A DNA stretch of 64,000 nt from CAJMNU01 sp905214855 (GCA_937890595.1 CALADM010000030.1:1-64000); one strand, 5' to 3'. Shown: positions 43,710 through 53,109, counted from the stretch's first letter. A program made the numbers and translations. The notes: generated by a model not told the origin, from the letters alone.

Positions 43710-44825
43710 CTAATCCAGATAATCCTTTAACTTTTTGCTTCTGCTTGGATGGCGCAGCTTTCGAATCGCTTTTGCCTCAATCTGACGTATCCTCTCTCTT
43801 GTCACATTAAACTCTTTCCCAACTTCCTCCAACGTCCGTGGTCTTCCATCTTCCAATCCAAATCGCAGTTTCAATACTTTCTGTTCCCTCTCTGACAGAG
43901 TATCCAACACTTCCATCAATTGTTCATGGAGTAAAGTAAAAGCTGCTGCATCTGCGGGAATAAGAATCTGATCGTCCTGGATAAAATCTCCCAAATGGCT
44001 GTCTTCCTCCTCGCCAACCGGAGTCTCCAATGAAACCGGTTCCTGTGCGATTTTCATGATCTCTCTTACCCGCTCTTCTGGAAGATCCATTCTTTTTGCA
44101 ATCTCTTCGACAGAAGGCTCTCTTCCAAGTTCCTGCAAAAGCTGACGGGATGTTCTCACAAGCCGATTGATCGTTTCTACCATATGCACAGGAATGCGGA
44201 TCGTCCTTCCCTGATCTGCGATCGCTCTGGTGATCGCCTGACGCACCCACCATGTCGCATATGTGCTGAACTTATACCCCTTACGATAATCAAATTTCTC
44301 CACAGCTTTGATCAAACCCAGATTTCCCTCTTGGATCAGATCCAAAAACTGCATATTCCGCCCTACATAACGCTTGGCAATACTTACGACAAGTCTCAAG
44401 TTGGATTCCGCAAGGATTTTTTTAGCCTCCTGATCCCCTAACTCCATTCTTTTTGCCAGTTCAATCTCTTGTTCTGTACTTAGAAGAGGGATTTTTCCGA
44501 TTTCCTTTAAATACATCCGTACCGGATCTTCCACACTGATCCCTTCAGGGATAGAAAGATCCAGATTTTCCATATCAAAAGTTTCTTCCTTGTCCATCTC
44601 TTCCTCAAGAAAAAGATCTGGATCTATCTCCTCTTTCTCTAACTGAAACACATCGATTCCATTCGTTTCCAAAAATTCATAAATCCGATCCAACTGTTCC
44701 GGACTCAGGATCTCGCCATGGAAATGATCCAGAATTTCGCGATCTTCCAGCACATTCTTCTTTTTTCTGGCTTCTTTTAAAAGCATCTGTAACTTTTCTT
44801 CAAATTGCACCGTTTTATCCTCCAT
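43710..44825 (-). CDS. rpoD: Housekeeping RNA polymerase sigma factor (sigma-A)
   Basis: A 371-aa primary sigma factor. Region 1.2 DPVRMYLKEIGKIPLL, region 2 (LIQEGNLGLIKAVEKFDYRKG, TYATWWVRQAITRAI) and region 4 (TLEEVGKEFNVTRERIRQIEAKAIRKL) are all present. The N-terminal region 1.1 is of normal Firmicute length. The ATG at 44825 has GGAAGGA nine bases upstream; a GTG at 44843 is less likely. It lies directly downstream of dnaG, the classic macromolecular synthesis arrangement. Confidence 0.97.
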   Translation of the reverse strand: MEDKTVQFEEKLQMLLKEARKKKNVLEDREILDHFHGEILSPEQLDRIYEFLETNGIDVFQLEKEEIDPDLFLEEEMDKEETFDMENLDLSIPEGISVEDPVRMYLKEIGKIPLLSTEQEIELAKRMELGDQEAKKILAESNLRLVVSIAKRYVGRNMQFLDLIQEGNLGLIKAVEKFDYRKGYKFSTYATWWVRQAITRAIADQGRTIRIPVHMVETINRLVRTSRQLLQELGREPSVEEIAKRMDLPEERVREIMKIAQEPVSLETPVGEEEDSHLGDFIQDDQILIPADAAAFTLLHEQLMEVLDTLSEREQKVLKLRFGLEDGRPRTLEEVGKEFNVTRERIRQIEAKAIRKLRHPSRSKKLKDYLD

Positions 44826-44864
44826 ATCATTCCATCCTTCCACAGCTTGTCATTATTCTATCCA

Positions 44865-46637
44865 TTAATCCAAAGAAATATGCAGTGTTTTCAATGCAGC
44901 ACTCTCTTCCAGCCACTTCTGCATACCGATCACATCTCCTGGTGCAAGCCGTTCTCCCTGTGCCTTAACACTATTTTCTTTCACTCGCACTACAATTTCC
45001 TGAAATGCTTTCTTTTGTTCTTCTCTCGTCATCCCCTCTGTCAGATTTGTGTGGAACAAAGCCGCTACTTCCTGATACTGTTCCTCATCATTGATAAAAT
45101 GATTCAAAATCTCTGCTGGATTATTTTCTCCTTTTTCTTTCTGGGCAAACACCATCTCTGCTACCTTCACAGCAAGCTCGTCCACAAAGTCTGCTGGTGT
45201 GATCACATTCTTTATCCTGTCATACAATTCCGGACGTTCGATCAGCCATGTCAAAAGCAATTTCTGGGACTGTTTCATGCCATTTTCTTTCTTTCTTCGT
45301 GCAGCAAGCCGCTCCTCTTCCCTTCGCTCCTCTCTCAAAGAAACATAGGAAATCTTATTTCCAAGGGAATTTACCAATTTTTTCAAATCTTCATATCGAA
45401 TATAAAACTCTCTGGAAACAGCCTGAGTATAATTATCTCTCTCCAAGGCTTCTGGAAATTCCAATAATTTTTCTGCCACTCTGTTATAAAATTCTGTTTT
45501 TTCCTGTGGATCTTCCATATTATATCCCTGTTTCAGCACATCAATCTCAAACAGAAAACTATTACGTGCCTCTTCAATCCTCTTTTCCAGCTCCTCTGCT
45601 CCCATATGTTTCATAAATTCATCTGGATCTTTATAAGGACGCATATTCAACACTTTTGCCGAAATTCCTGCTTCTTTTAAGATCGGGATCGCACGCAGTG
45701 CCGCTTTCACTCCTGCCTCATCACTGTCATATGTTAAGATCACCTGATCGACATAGCGCTTTATGATACCTGCCTGCTGAGAAGTAAAAGCTGTTCCCAA
45801 AGAGGCTACCGCATTTGTATACCCCGCCTGCTGCATCGAGATCACATCCATATACCCCTCACAGAGCAGGAAATATTTTTTTCTGGAAGTACGTGCATAA
45901 TTCAAACCGTATAAATTACGACTCTTATCAAACAGACGTGTCTCTGGGGAATTCAAATACTTTGGCTTTCCATCTCCCATGACACGACCTCCAAAGCCGA
46001 TCACTCGGTTATTCACATCCATGATCGGAAACATAACACGATTCCAGAATTTATCATAAACACCTCGTTCCTCCATTGTGAACAGACCGCTCTCTTTCAA
46101 AATTTCATCTGCATATCCCTTTTTTCTCAAATATTGATACAGATCGTTGCTGGTCTTATTAGAATATCCAAGACCAAACCGACGGATCGTATCGTCGCTC
46201 AATCCTCTTCCTCTCAGATACTCCAATGCCTGTTGTCCCTGAGGCTGATGCAGATAGTGGTAATAATAATTTGCTGCCAAACGATTCACTTCGATCAGCG
46301 CTGTCCTCAGATCTGCCTGCCGTCTGGCTTCCTGTGAGATCTCCTGTTTTGGCAATTCCACCCCAGCACGTTCTGCCAGCATCGTCAATGCTTCCTGAAA
46401 TGTATAATTTTCATACTGCATTACAAATGTCAGAACATTCCCCCCTGCCCCACATCCAAAGCAGTAATACATCTGCTTACTTCCTGATACAGAAAAAGAC
46501 GGGGATTTTTCATTGTGAAAAGGGCACAATCCAAAATAATTATTTCCCTTTTTCTGCAATTTCACATATTGGGATATCACATCCACGATATCATTCCTCA
46601 TTCGGACTTCTTCCACAACATCATCTGGATAATACAT
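44865..46637 (-). CDS. dnaG: DNA primase
   Basis: A 590-aa primase making RNA primers at the replication fork. The CHC2 zinc domain shows CPFHNEKSPSF and CFGCGAGG. The Toprim domain shows LCEGYMDVISMQQAG and TYDSDEAG. A C-terminal helicase-binding part follows. AGGGGA lies six bases before the ATG at 46637; the frame is open further, into the end of dgt, but that start lacks a ribosome-binding site. It is followed by rpoD after 39 bp. Confidence 0.96.
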   Translation of the reverse strand: MYYPDDVVEEVRMRNDIVDVISQYVKLQKKGNNYFGLCPFHNEKSPSFSVSGSKQMYYCFGCGAGGNVLTFVMQYENYTFQEALTMLAERAGVELPKQEISQEARRQADLRTALIEVNRLAANYYYHYLHQPQGQQALEYLRGRGLSDDTIRRFGLGYSNKTSNDLYQYLRKKGYADEILKESGLFTMEERGVYDKFWNRVMFPIMDVNNRVIGFGGRVMGDGKPKYLNSPETRLFDKSRNLYGLNYARTSRKKYFLLCEGYMDVISMQQAGYTNAVASLGTAFTSQQAGIIKRYVDQVILTYDSDEAGVKAALRAIPILKEAGISAKVLNMRPYKDPDEFMKHMGAEELEKRIEEARNSFLFEIDVLKQGYNMEDPQEKTEFYNRVAEKLLEFPEALERDNYTQAVSREFYIRYEDLKKLVNSLGNKISYVSLREERREEERLAARRKKENGMKQSQKLLLTWLIERPELYDRIKNVITPADFVDELAVKVAEMVFAQKEKGENNPAEILNHFINDEEQYQEVAALFHTNLTEGMTREEQKKAFQEIVVRVKENSVKAQGERLAPGDVIGMQKWLEESAALKTLHISLD

Positions 46638-46647
46638 CTTCATTCCC

Positions 46648-47655
46648 CTACACTTTCCATGACTTTGGTACAAATAGTTCTTCAAACCGGTCAATCGCAT
46701 ACTGGTCGCTCATACCGGCAATATAATCACATACTGTTCTTCCTTTCGACTCCCCACGGGCAGCCATCCGATTCAAATATTCTCTGGGAAGCTGATCGAT
46801 ATGTGCCATATAATACTCATATAAATACACAATAAGCTGCTGTGCCTTTGCTTCTTCTTTCTTTGCTGCACTTCCTTTATACACATGGACAAACATCCAT
46901 TGTCTAAGCCCTTTCATCGCCTCTTCTATCTCTGGTGACATAAAAATATCCGGCTGATCCTGGCTGCTTGAGATCATATCACGGATCAGTGTATTCAGCC
47001 TTTTTACAACACTGTCTCCCAACACCTCTGTATATTCCTGGGGCAGATCCTGCTCGACAAATAACTTTGCCCGTATCGCATCATCAATATCATGATTGAT
47101 ATATGCAATCTTATCAGACAGACGGACGATCTTTCCCTCCAATGTACTAGGAGATCCAGCGGTACGGTGGTTCTTGATCCCATCTCTCACTTCCCACGTC
47201 AGGTTCAGACCTCTTCCTTCCCTCTCCAATATCTCCACGATCCTTACACTCTGTTCATAATGTGTAAAGCCATCCGGACAGATCTGGTTTAAAATGTCTT
47301 CCCCCGCATGACCAAATGGAGTATGACCCAGATCATGCCCAAGTGCGATCGCCTCTGTCAGATCCTCATTCATTCTGAGTGCTCTGGCAATCGTTCTGGC
47401 AATCTGCGAAACTTCCAGAGTATGTGTAAGACGTGTCCTGTAATGATCTCCCTCAGGAGCCAGAAAAACTTGTGTCTTATGTTTCAAACGCCGAAATGCC
47501 TTACTATGCAGAATCCTATCACGGTCTCTTTGATAAATCGGGCGGATATCACACGAAAGTTCTTGCTGATCCCGTCCTTTGCTGTTCTCACTCAGCGAAG
47601 CGTAGGGACTGAGATGTTCCCTCTCCCATGCTTCCACAGTCTCCCGGATCATCAT
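46648..47655 (-). CDS. dgt: dGTPase-like HD-domain nucleotidohydrolase
   Basis: A 335-aa HD-superfamily triphosphohydrolase of the dGTPase group, which splits dNTPs into nucleosides and triphosphate. RLTHTLEVSQIAR, ALGHDLGHTPFGHAGE and DKIAYINHDIDDA hold the metal ligands. AAAGGGGGA precedes the ATG pair at 47655. It heads the dgt-dnaG-rpoD unit; such a position is common in clostridia. Confidence 0.92.
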   Translation of the reverse strand: MMIRETVEAWEREHLSPYASLSENSKGRDQQELSCDIRPIYQRDRDRILHSKAFRRLKHKTQVFLAPEGDHYRTRLTHTLEVSQIARTIARALRMNEDLTEAIALGHDLGHTPFGHAGEDILNQICPDGFTHYEQSVRIVEILEREGRGLNLTWEVRDGIKNHRTAGSPSTLEGKIVRLSDKIAYINHDIDDAIRAKLFVEQDLPQEYTEVLGDSVVKRLNTLIRDMISSSQDQPDIFMSPEIEEAMKGLRQWMFVHVYKGSAAKKEEAKAQQLIVYLYEYYMAHIDQLPREYLNRMAARGESKGRTVCDYIAGMSDQYAIDRFEELFVPKSWKV

Positions 47656-47845
47656 GACAAACTCCCCCCTTTGTCATTTCTCAATTGACTCTCACGATTT
47701 TTATTACTTTATCAGTTTTACTCTTCTGTATAGTATGTTTAGAACATTATAGCATATATTTTTTATTTGGTATACCGATTTTTTGCGTTTTTCAAACATA
47801 TGTTCTATTTAATTGATTTTCCCACACAGGACTTGCTTGCAATTC

Positions 47846-49555
47846 TTATCTAGGTATGCTGTCAACCGCACAAAGTGCCCCATATCCAACCCTGTTATCT
47901 GGATACACAGTAATACCTGCAATTGGTTTTGCTCCTCTTAAAAGATATGCTTTCAATTTTTCTCCATACAAATATGGGTCATTTTTCTCTATGATCCCCC
48001 ACTGCATCAATAATGCTGCTGTTCCGCTCACAAACGGAGCTGCAAACGAAGTACCTGTCAGACTTTCGTATCCTCCTCCTGCTTTTGCTGTCAAAATATC
48101 CACTCCGGGTGCTGCCAGATCTGGTTTTATCTGATCAGTACGCCTTGTGAAACCATTGCCAGAAAAATCTGTCAGCGATTGAAACGCATCATTGTATGCG
48201 CCAACAGAGATCACCTTATCTGCTGTAGATGGAATCGTCAATGTTGTATTGGGACTAGGAGTAAGGAATCTTGTGGAACGGTTTCTCACTCCTTCAACCG
48301 GCAGCCACAGATCGTAACGACCATCTACAATTTTTTTAGGAGTTAAAATCAATTTCCACACTCCACTTCCCAAATAGTCTTTTCTTGGAAGAAAATCCAT
48401 GAAGATTTCCTGTGCAATGCTGTAGGGGCTTGGTTTTCCATAATATAAAAGAACTTTTGTATCCTCAAACATGATCTGCTGCGCTCCCAGAATCTGACTG
48501 ATCGGACCTGCCTTTACACCAGAAGGGCTAAGAAGAGATACATCAAACTCATCTACATAACTTTTCCATAATTGAAGATTGATCCCTGTCTCAAACGGAG
48601 CAATCGAAAACTCTACTACCTGCTCCTCCCCTTCTCTCAGCATCCCCATGTGATGCCCCTCTCCACTCCCTTCATTTCCAGTTCCCACCACGATACTAAC
48701 TCTTCCAATATCTGCAATCGTATCTAAATAGGTTTCTAAAAGGCTGCTTCCATCATGCGAACCATAAGAATTCCCAAAACTCAGATTTACTACCAGAGGC
48801 ATCTTAAAATATTCTGCCTGCTCGACTGCAAACTGCATAGCACGCATCAACTGTGTCGTTCTGGGAAAAGAATCTTTTAATGGACTTCCTAATTTTACAA
48901 TTAGAAGAGAACTTTCATAGGCAATGCCACGTACAGCCCCTCTTCCTCCTCTCCCATTTCCTGCCGCAATCCCCGCCACTGCTGTTCCATGACCAGACAC
49001 ATCTATAGAAGGAACTTTTGTAAGAGCTGCATCCCTGCTCCCCATCGTTAAGGCAAGATCCAGTTCTTCTTTTGTATACACATTTCCTGTCACCTGATCC
49101 CAGAGCCTTAAAATCCTGCTGCTCCCATCCACATTCCTAAAATCTTCATGATAGTAGTCAATTCCTGAATCAATCACTGCTACCAAGACACCTTTTCCTG
49201 TTAAATTCTCACTTCCATACTGCAACGGATTGATACAGGAAGCACTTTTCCCCTGTGCAATAGAAAAATACAGCCGTTTGGGCTTCTCTACATAAATGAT
49301 CTGTGGAAGTGCGATCAATCTTTCCACATCTTCCTGAGGCACAATCAATACTGCATATCCCCTAAAAAGCGAATAGCTTTCTACCTGTGAATATTCTCTC
49401 AATATTTCCTTTAAATCTCCGCTATAACGCACAATCAATTCCCATCGACCGCTTTTCTCATCAAATCCCGTATCCAAAATCTGAGATTGACTTCTCTCAT
49501 CATTTGGTGTATCCAATGCTAGATTCAAAAGATTTTCTGCCTTTTGACTGTCCAT
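47846..49555 (-). CDS. CspA/B/C-like S8 family serine protease
   Basis: A 569-aa subtilisin-like protein with an N-terminal prodomain (residues 1-110), no signal peptide, and all three catalytic residues: Asp in VAVIDSGIDYYHEDF, His in VSGHGTAVAGIAAGNG, Ser in GTSFAAPFVSG. An insert of about 150 residues between His and Ser forms the jelly-roll domain typical of clostridial Csp germination proteases, which activate the cortex hydrolase SleC. The gene stands alone, with a weak ribosome-binding site. It may also be a vegetative paralog. Confidence 0.82.
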   Translation of the reverse strand: MDSQKAENLLNLALDTPNDERSQSQILDTGFDEKSGRWELIVRYSGDLKEILREYSQVESYSLFRGYAVLIVPQEDVERLIALPQIIYVEKPKRLYFSIAQGKSASCINPLQYGSENLTGKGVLVAVIDSGIDYYHEDFRNVDGSSRILRLWDQVTGNVYTKEELDLALTMGSRDAALTKVPSIDVSGHGTAVAGIAAGNGRGGRGAVRGIAYESSLLIVKLGSPLKDSFPRTTQLMRAMQFAVEQAEYFKMPLVVNLSFGNSYGSHDGSSLLETYLDTIADIGRVSIVVGTGNEGSGEGHHMGMLREGEEQVVEFSIAPFETGINLQLWKSYVDEFDVSLLSPSGVKAGPISQILGAQQIMFEDTKVLLYYGKPSPYSIAQEIFMDFLPRKDYLGSGVWKLILTPKKIVDGRYDLWLPVEGVRNRSTRFLTPSPNTTLTIPSTADKVISVGAYNDAFQSLTDFSGNGFTRRTDQIKPDLAAPGVDILTAKAGGGYESLTGTSFAAPFVSGTAALLMQWGIIEKNDPYLYGEKLKAYLLRGAKPIAGITVYPDNRVGYGALCAVDSIPR

Positions 49556-49746
49556 CTAAGATACCGGCTTTCTATCCATTCTCTCTCAATATATTCTTTT
49601 GTATTCCCGTATGTTCCTTTTTCTGTTCTTTATCCCTTTTCTCTCTTTTATCTCTCTCCTGCCTGCCGATTTACCATGCAGATCAGATAGATATTAAATT
49701 TTTTTGGTTTTTCACACCTCAAAATCGCCAAAATCAATACACAAAA

Positions 49747-49789
49747 AACAGGAGAAAACAAATGCATTCCACACTCATTTTCCCCTGTT
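49747..49789 (-). terminator. Terminator of the SufC/SufB pair
   Basis: On the minus strand AACAGG-GGAAAA pairs with its complement across a loop of about 20 bases and is followed by six T. It lies about 35 bases past the SufB-like stop codon. Confidence 0.75.
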
Positions 49790-49822
49790 ATTTTTCCTAC
49801 TGTTTTCCTGCTATTCTTTCTT

Positions 49823-50740
49823 TTACTTTAAAAATCCATTAACGATCTGTGCTTCTGCTTCTTCTTCTGTAAGTCCAAGTGTCATCAATTTGATGATCTG
49901 TTCACCTGCGATCTTACCGATCGCTGCCTCATGAATCAACGCTGCCTCTGTACTATTTGCTGTAATTTCCGGCACTGCACTAATTTTGGCATCATCCATA
50001 ATGATCGCATCACATTCTGTATGTCCCGCACATTTTGCGTTTCCATTTATTTTAGATACAAACAGCTGATAGGAAGACTCTTTGGCAACAGAACGTGAAA
50101 CAACGTTTGCACTGGAATCCTCTCCATTCAGATTTACAATATATTCGCTTTTTGCTGTCTGTGTCCCATGTGTCAAAAGACGTTCACGGATCACCAGCTT
50201 TGCCCCATCCTCTAAATCTGCCTTGGTTGTCCTGATCGTGGAATCAACGCCCTTGATCTGTACCATTTCCATCTCCATATAGCTATTTTTTTCCATGTGT
50301 ACTTCCGTACCTGGATTCATAATACGTTTTCCTCTGCCGTCTCCGCTCCCATAATGCTTTTCTACATAGCGTACCTTTGCATTTTCTCCGACAAAGAATC
50401 GATGGATTCCATCATGTTTAGAATCTTTGTCTCCTCCATTATGAATACCACATCCTGCAACAATGGTTACATCTGCATCTGCCCCAATATAAAAATCATT
50501 GTATACCATCTCCGTAAGACCACTTTCGCTGAGAACTACCGGAATGTGTACGCTCTCATTCTTCGTGCCGGGCTGGATATGGATATCAATTCCAGAGCCG
50601 TCATCCTTTGACACAATATCAATATGTGCTGTTGTACTTCTTGCTGCCATCTTTCCATTCGCACGGATATTATAAGCACCTGCCGGAACTTCATGAAGAT
50701 CTGCCACTTCTTCTAATAATGTTTTCTGTATCTGATCCAT
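49823..50740 (-). CDS. Short SufB-like Fe-S scaffold protein (SmsB type)
   Basis: A 305-aa member of the SufB/SufD family, much shorter than SufB (about 465 aa). The beta-helix core is visible (VHIPVVLSESGLTEMVYNDFYIGADADVTIVAGCGIHNGG), with a Cys in AGCGIHN. The C-terminal HTECDAIIMDDAKISAVPEI and LIHEAAIGKIAGEQIIKLMTLGLTEEEA match SufB. With the adjacent SufC-like ATPase it forms a two-gene SufCB system, and no SufS, SufU or SufD gene is near. GGGGGA precedes the ATG. Confidence 0.85.
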   Translation of the reverse strand: MDQIQKTLLEEVADLHEVPAGAYNIRANGKMAARSTTAHIDIVSKDDGSGIDIHIQPGTKNESVHIPVVLSESGLTEMVYNDFYIGADADVTIVAGCGIHNGGDKDSKHDGIHRFFVGENAKVRYVEKHYGSGDGRGKRIMNPGTEVHMEKNSYMEMEMVQIKGVDSTIRTTKADLEDGAKLVIRERLLTHGTQTAKSEYIVNLNGEDSSANVVSRSVAKESSYQLFVSKINGNAKCAGHTECDAIIMDDAKISAVPEITANSTEAALIHEAAIGKIAGEQIIKLMTLGLTEEEAEAQIVNGFLK

Positions 50741-50743
50741 CTC

Positions 50744-51478
50744 TTATTCCCCCCTGTAAGTCTGACATGTATCTACTGCGGAGGAAGTGCCTACGATCTG
50801 TGGCATAACCTCTTCTTTTGTCCCCTGTTTTATGATCTGTCCGCCTGCGATCACAACAATCTCATCTGCAATATTCAAAATTCTTTCCTGATGAGAAATG
50901 ATCAAAATAGAACCATTCGTTGTCTCACGCATCCGTTCAAACACTTGGATCAAATTCTGGAAACTCCAAAGATCAATTCCAGCCTCTGGTTCATCAAATA
51001 CAGATAGTTTGGTAGAACGTGCTAAAACAGTAGCAATCTCAATTCTTTTCAACTCTCCTCCGGAAAGGCTTGCATTTACCTCACGATTGATATAATCTCT
51101 GGCGCAAAGCCCTACTTCTGAAAGATATTTACAGGCTTCACCCACGGGCAGGTTCTGCTTTCCTGATGCCAGACGCAAAAGATCCAGTACCTTAACACCT
51201 TTAAAACGTACTGGCTGCTGAAATGCAAAACTGATCCCCTTTTTTGCACGCTCTGTAATACTCTGATCTGTAATCTCCTCTCCATCCAGATAAATCTTTC
51301 CACCTGTAGGTTTTTCAATACCTGCGATCAACTTAGCCAATGTGGATTTGCCTCCTCCATTCGGTCCCGTGATCACTACAAACTTATTATCCTCTATGGT
51401 GAGGTTCAAATTTTTAATGATTTCTTTTTCCTTACTTTCCTGTGATACTTGGAAAGAAAGATTTTCTATTTTTAACAT
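50744..51478 (-). CDS. SufC-like Fe-S assembly ATPase (SmsC type)
   Basis: A 244-aa ABC-type ATPase without membrane segments. Walker A GPNGGGKSTLA, signature SLSGGELKRIEIATVLA and Walker B LSVFDEPEAGIDLWSF are the SufC pattern. It would power Fe-S cluster building on the SufB-like partner encoded 3 bp downstream. GGAGG precedes the ATG at 51478; the upstream in-frame codon at 51493 lies before that site. Confidence 0.9.
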   Translation of the reverse strand: MLKIENLSFQVSQESKEKEIIKNLNLTIEDNKFVVITGPNGGGKSTLAKLIAGIEKPTGGKIYLDGEEITDQSITERAKKGISFAFQQPVRFKGVKVLDLLRLASGKQNLPVGEACKYLSEVGLCARDYINREVNASLSGGELKRIEIATVLARSTKLSVFDEPEAGIDLWSFQNLIQVFERMRETTNGSILIISHQERILNIADEIVVIAGGQIIKQGTKEEVMPQIVGTSSAVDTCQTYRGE

Positions 51479-51600
51479 GGCAACCTCCTGCATGAAAATT
51501 TACTGCAATTGGTATTATATACTATATTCTCCTAATTTACTATAGGTTTTCATATTTCACATATGCAAATGACAAAAACACTAGTTACGGATCTGAAAAT

Positions 51601-51634
51601 ACAAAAAAAGCAACATCGTCAACCGATGCTGCTT
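51601..51634 (-). terminator. Terminator of tRNA-Leu copy 1
   Basis: A short hairpin (GCATCG/CGATG with flanking AGC/GCT pairs, loop GTTGA) is followed by seven T on the minus strand. An identical structure follows copy 2, 265 bp away. Confidence 0.75.
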
Positions 51635-51646
51635 TCTCTCTTCTAC

Positions 51647-51730
51647 TGCAGAAGAAGGGAGTCGAACCCTCAAGGTATTTCTACCACACGGACCTGAACC
51701 GTGCGCGTCTGCCAATTCCGCCACTTCTGC
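51647..51730 (-). tRNA. tRNA-Leu (CAG), copy 1
   Basis: An 84-nt tRNA with a long variable arm. The acceptor stem GCAGAAG pairs with CTTCTGC, the anticodon loop reads TTCAGGT, giving anticodon CAG, and the T arm has GGTTCGA. CCA is not encoded. It has its own promoter and terminator and is one of a tandem pair. Confidence 0.95.
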
Positions 51731-51758
51731 ATTCCTTTGTCTCTCAAGGACATGTATC

Positions 51759-51786
51759 ATTATAGCATAATTTTTTCGTTTGTCAA
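51759..51786 (-). promoter_or_regulatory. Promoter of tRNA-Leu copy 1
   Basis: TTGACA (51781-51786) and TATAAT (51759-51764) on the minus strand with a 16-bp spacer. Confidence 0.8.
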
Positions 51787-51865
51787 CACTTTTTTCAATT
51801 TTGTTTTTGACATTTGTAAATCATTGTTTTATTCTATTCCCAACATAGGTCTTACTCTTCTGAGT

Positions 51866-51898
51866 ACAAAAAAAGCAACATCGTCAACCGATGCTGCC
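51866..51898 (-). terminator. Terminator of tRNA-Leu copy 2
   Basis: Near-identical to the terminator after copy 1, with a T-run on the minus strand. Confidence 0.75.
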
Positions 51899-51911
51899 TT
51901 CTCTCTTCTAC

Positions 51912-51995
51912 TGCAGAAAAAGGGAGTCGAACCCTCAAGGTATTTCTACCACACGGACCTGAACCGTGCGCGTCTGCCAATTCCGCCATTTCTGC
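51912..51995 (-). tRNA. tRNA-Leu (CAG), copy 2
   Basis: Same 84-nt tRNA as copy 1 except for the last acceptor-stem pair, which is A-T instead of G-C, changed on both strands (GCAGAAA with TTTCTGC). The anticodon is CAG. The copy begins exactly 265 bp from copy 1. Confidence 0.95.
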
Positions 51996-52023
51996 ATTCC
52001 TTTGTCTCTTAAAGACATCTGAC

Positions 52024-52052
52024 ATTATAGCTCAAGAATTGTTTAATGTCAA
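52024..52052 (-). promoter_or_regulatory. Promoter of tRNA-Leu copy 2
   Basis: A full-consensus promoter on the minus strand: TTGACA (52047-52052), 17-bp spacer, TATAAT (52024-52029). Confidence 0.88.
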
Positions 52053-52097
52053 TATATTTTTTGAAAAATTTTAAAAATAAAAAAAACAAAAAAAGTG

Positions 52098-52126
52098 TTG
52101 CAATTTTTAAAAACATGTGCTATACT
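52098..52126 (+). promoter_or_regulatory. Promoter of tRNA-Leu (AAG)
   Basis: TTGCAA (52098-52103) and TATACT (52121-52126) on the plus strand, 17 bp apart, divergent from the promoter of tRNA-Leu copy 2. Confidence 0.8.
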
Positions 52127-52159
52127 AGCATTCGTTGGTGAGACAAACAATCATCAAAT

Positions 52160-52243
52160 GCGGGAGTGCTGGAATTGGCAGACAGGCAAGACTAAGGATC
52201 TTGTGGGTGTATGCTCGTGTGGGTTCAAGTCCCATCTCCCGCA
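52160..52243 (+). tRNA. tRNA-Leu (AAG)
   Basis: An 84-nt leucine tRNA with acceptor GCGGGAG/CTCCCGC, anticodon loop CTAAGGA (anticodon AAG, expected to be modified to inosine), a long variable arm and the T-arm GGTTCAAGT. CCA is not encoded. Confidence 0.93.
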
Positions 52244-52258
52244 TTATATACAGAAAGA

Positions 52259-52288
52259 AAAAGCTCTTGAAGTTTCAAGAGCTTTTTT
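52259..52288 (+). terminator. Terminator of tRNA-Leu (AAG)
   Basis: Stem AAGCTCTTGA pairs with TCAAGAGCTT and is followed by a T-run. Confidence 0.88.
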
Positions 52289-52414
52289 GTTGCCATACTG
52301 TTTGTTACACGGAATCCTTCATAGATATCCTATGATCTTATTTTTACAATTCTGCCCCTTTTATAAATTTAACTATACTATCCTTATTAGAACCCAAAGG
52401 TGCAAAACATTTCT

Positions 52415-53026
52415 CTACTTCTGGTAAATATCCTTCAAAATCTCCACAATCTTCTCTCTTCCAAGCATACTGACATTCATCACCATATGGTGAGTCAATG
52501 GAGAATCCCATTCCTGTCCTGTATAGTTATTATAATATGTTCTTCTGCTCTTATCATTCTTCTTAATTGCAACAGACGCTTCATGCTCTGTCATGCCACG
52601 GACATCCATCAGACGCTGAATCCTGTCTTCCTTTTCTGCACAGATAAAAACGCTTAAAACATCCGTTCTTTTTCTTAGGATATAATCTGCACATCTTCCC
52701 ACGATCACACATGGTCCCTGATCTGCCAATTGCCTTATGATAGATGCCTGTGCCTTATATAGCTGATCACTCAACGATTCTGCATATTCTGCAAGATAGT
52801 AGTGGGCATCAATATTCCAAGCTGTCTGATAAGAAGCAATAAAGCCATTCAATGCCTTTTCATCCAGAGATTCTGCCTCTGCGGTTGTCAGATTCAGCTC
52901 TTTTGCTGCCATCTCAATCAAATTTCTGTCATATAATGGAATTTCCAGATCCTTTGCAAGCCGTGCACCAATATCATGTCCACCACTGCCAAATTGCCGT
53001 CCAATCGTAATAATCGTTTTACCCAT
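52415..53026 (-). CDS. Cytidylate-kinase-like protein
   Basis: A 203-aa P-loop kinase of the cytidylate-kinase-like family. The N-terminal IITIGRQFGSGGHDIGARLA is the nucleotide-binding loop and GPCVIVGRCADYIL a conserved strand. It differs from housekeeping CMP kinase, so the true substrate is unknown. GGAAGGAG lies eight bases before the ATG at 53026. It lies downstream of the aconitase gene, with a terminator hairpin between them. Confidence 0.82.
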   Translation of the reverse strand: MGKTIITIGRQFGSGGHDIGARLAKDLEIPLYDRNLIEMAAKELNLTTAEAESLDEKALNGFIASYQTAWNIDAHYYLAEYAESLSDQLYKAQASIIRQLADQGPCVIVGRCADYILRKRTDVLSVFICAEKEDRIQRLMDVRGMTEHEASVAIKKNDKSRRTYYNNYTGQEWDSPLTHHMVMNVSMLGREKIVEILKDIYQK

Positions 53027-53109
53027 ACAGTCCACTCCTTCCTATCCCTTCGGGATGTTGTTGATAAGGTCCACTTAGTTCTTACCTACATTCTATCAAA
53101 TATTTAGAA

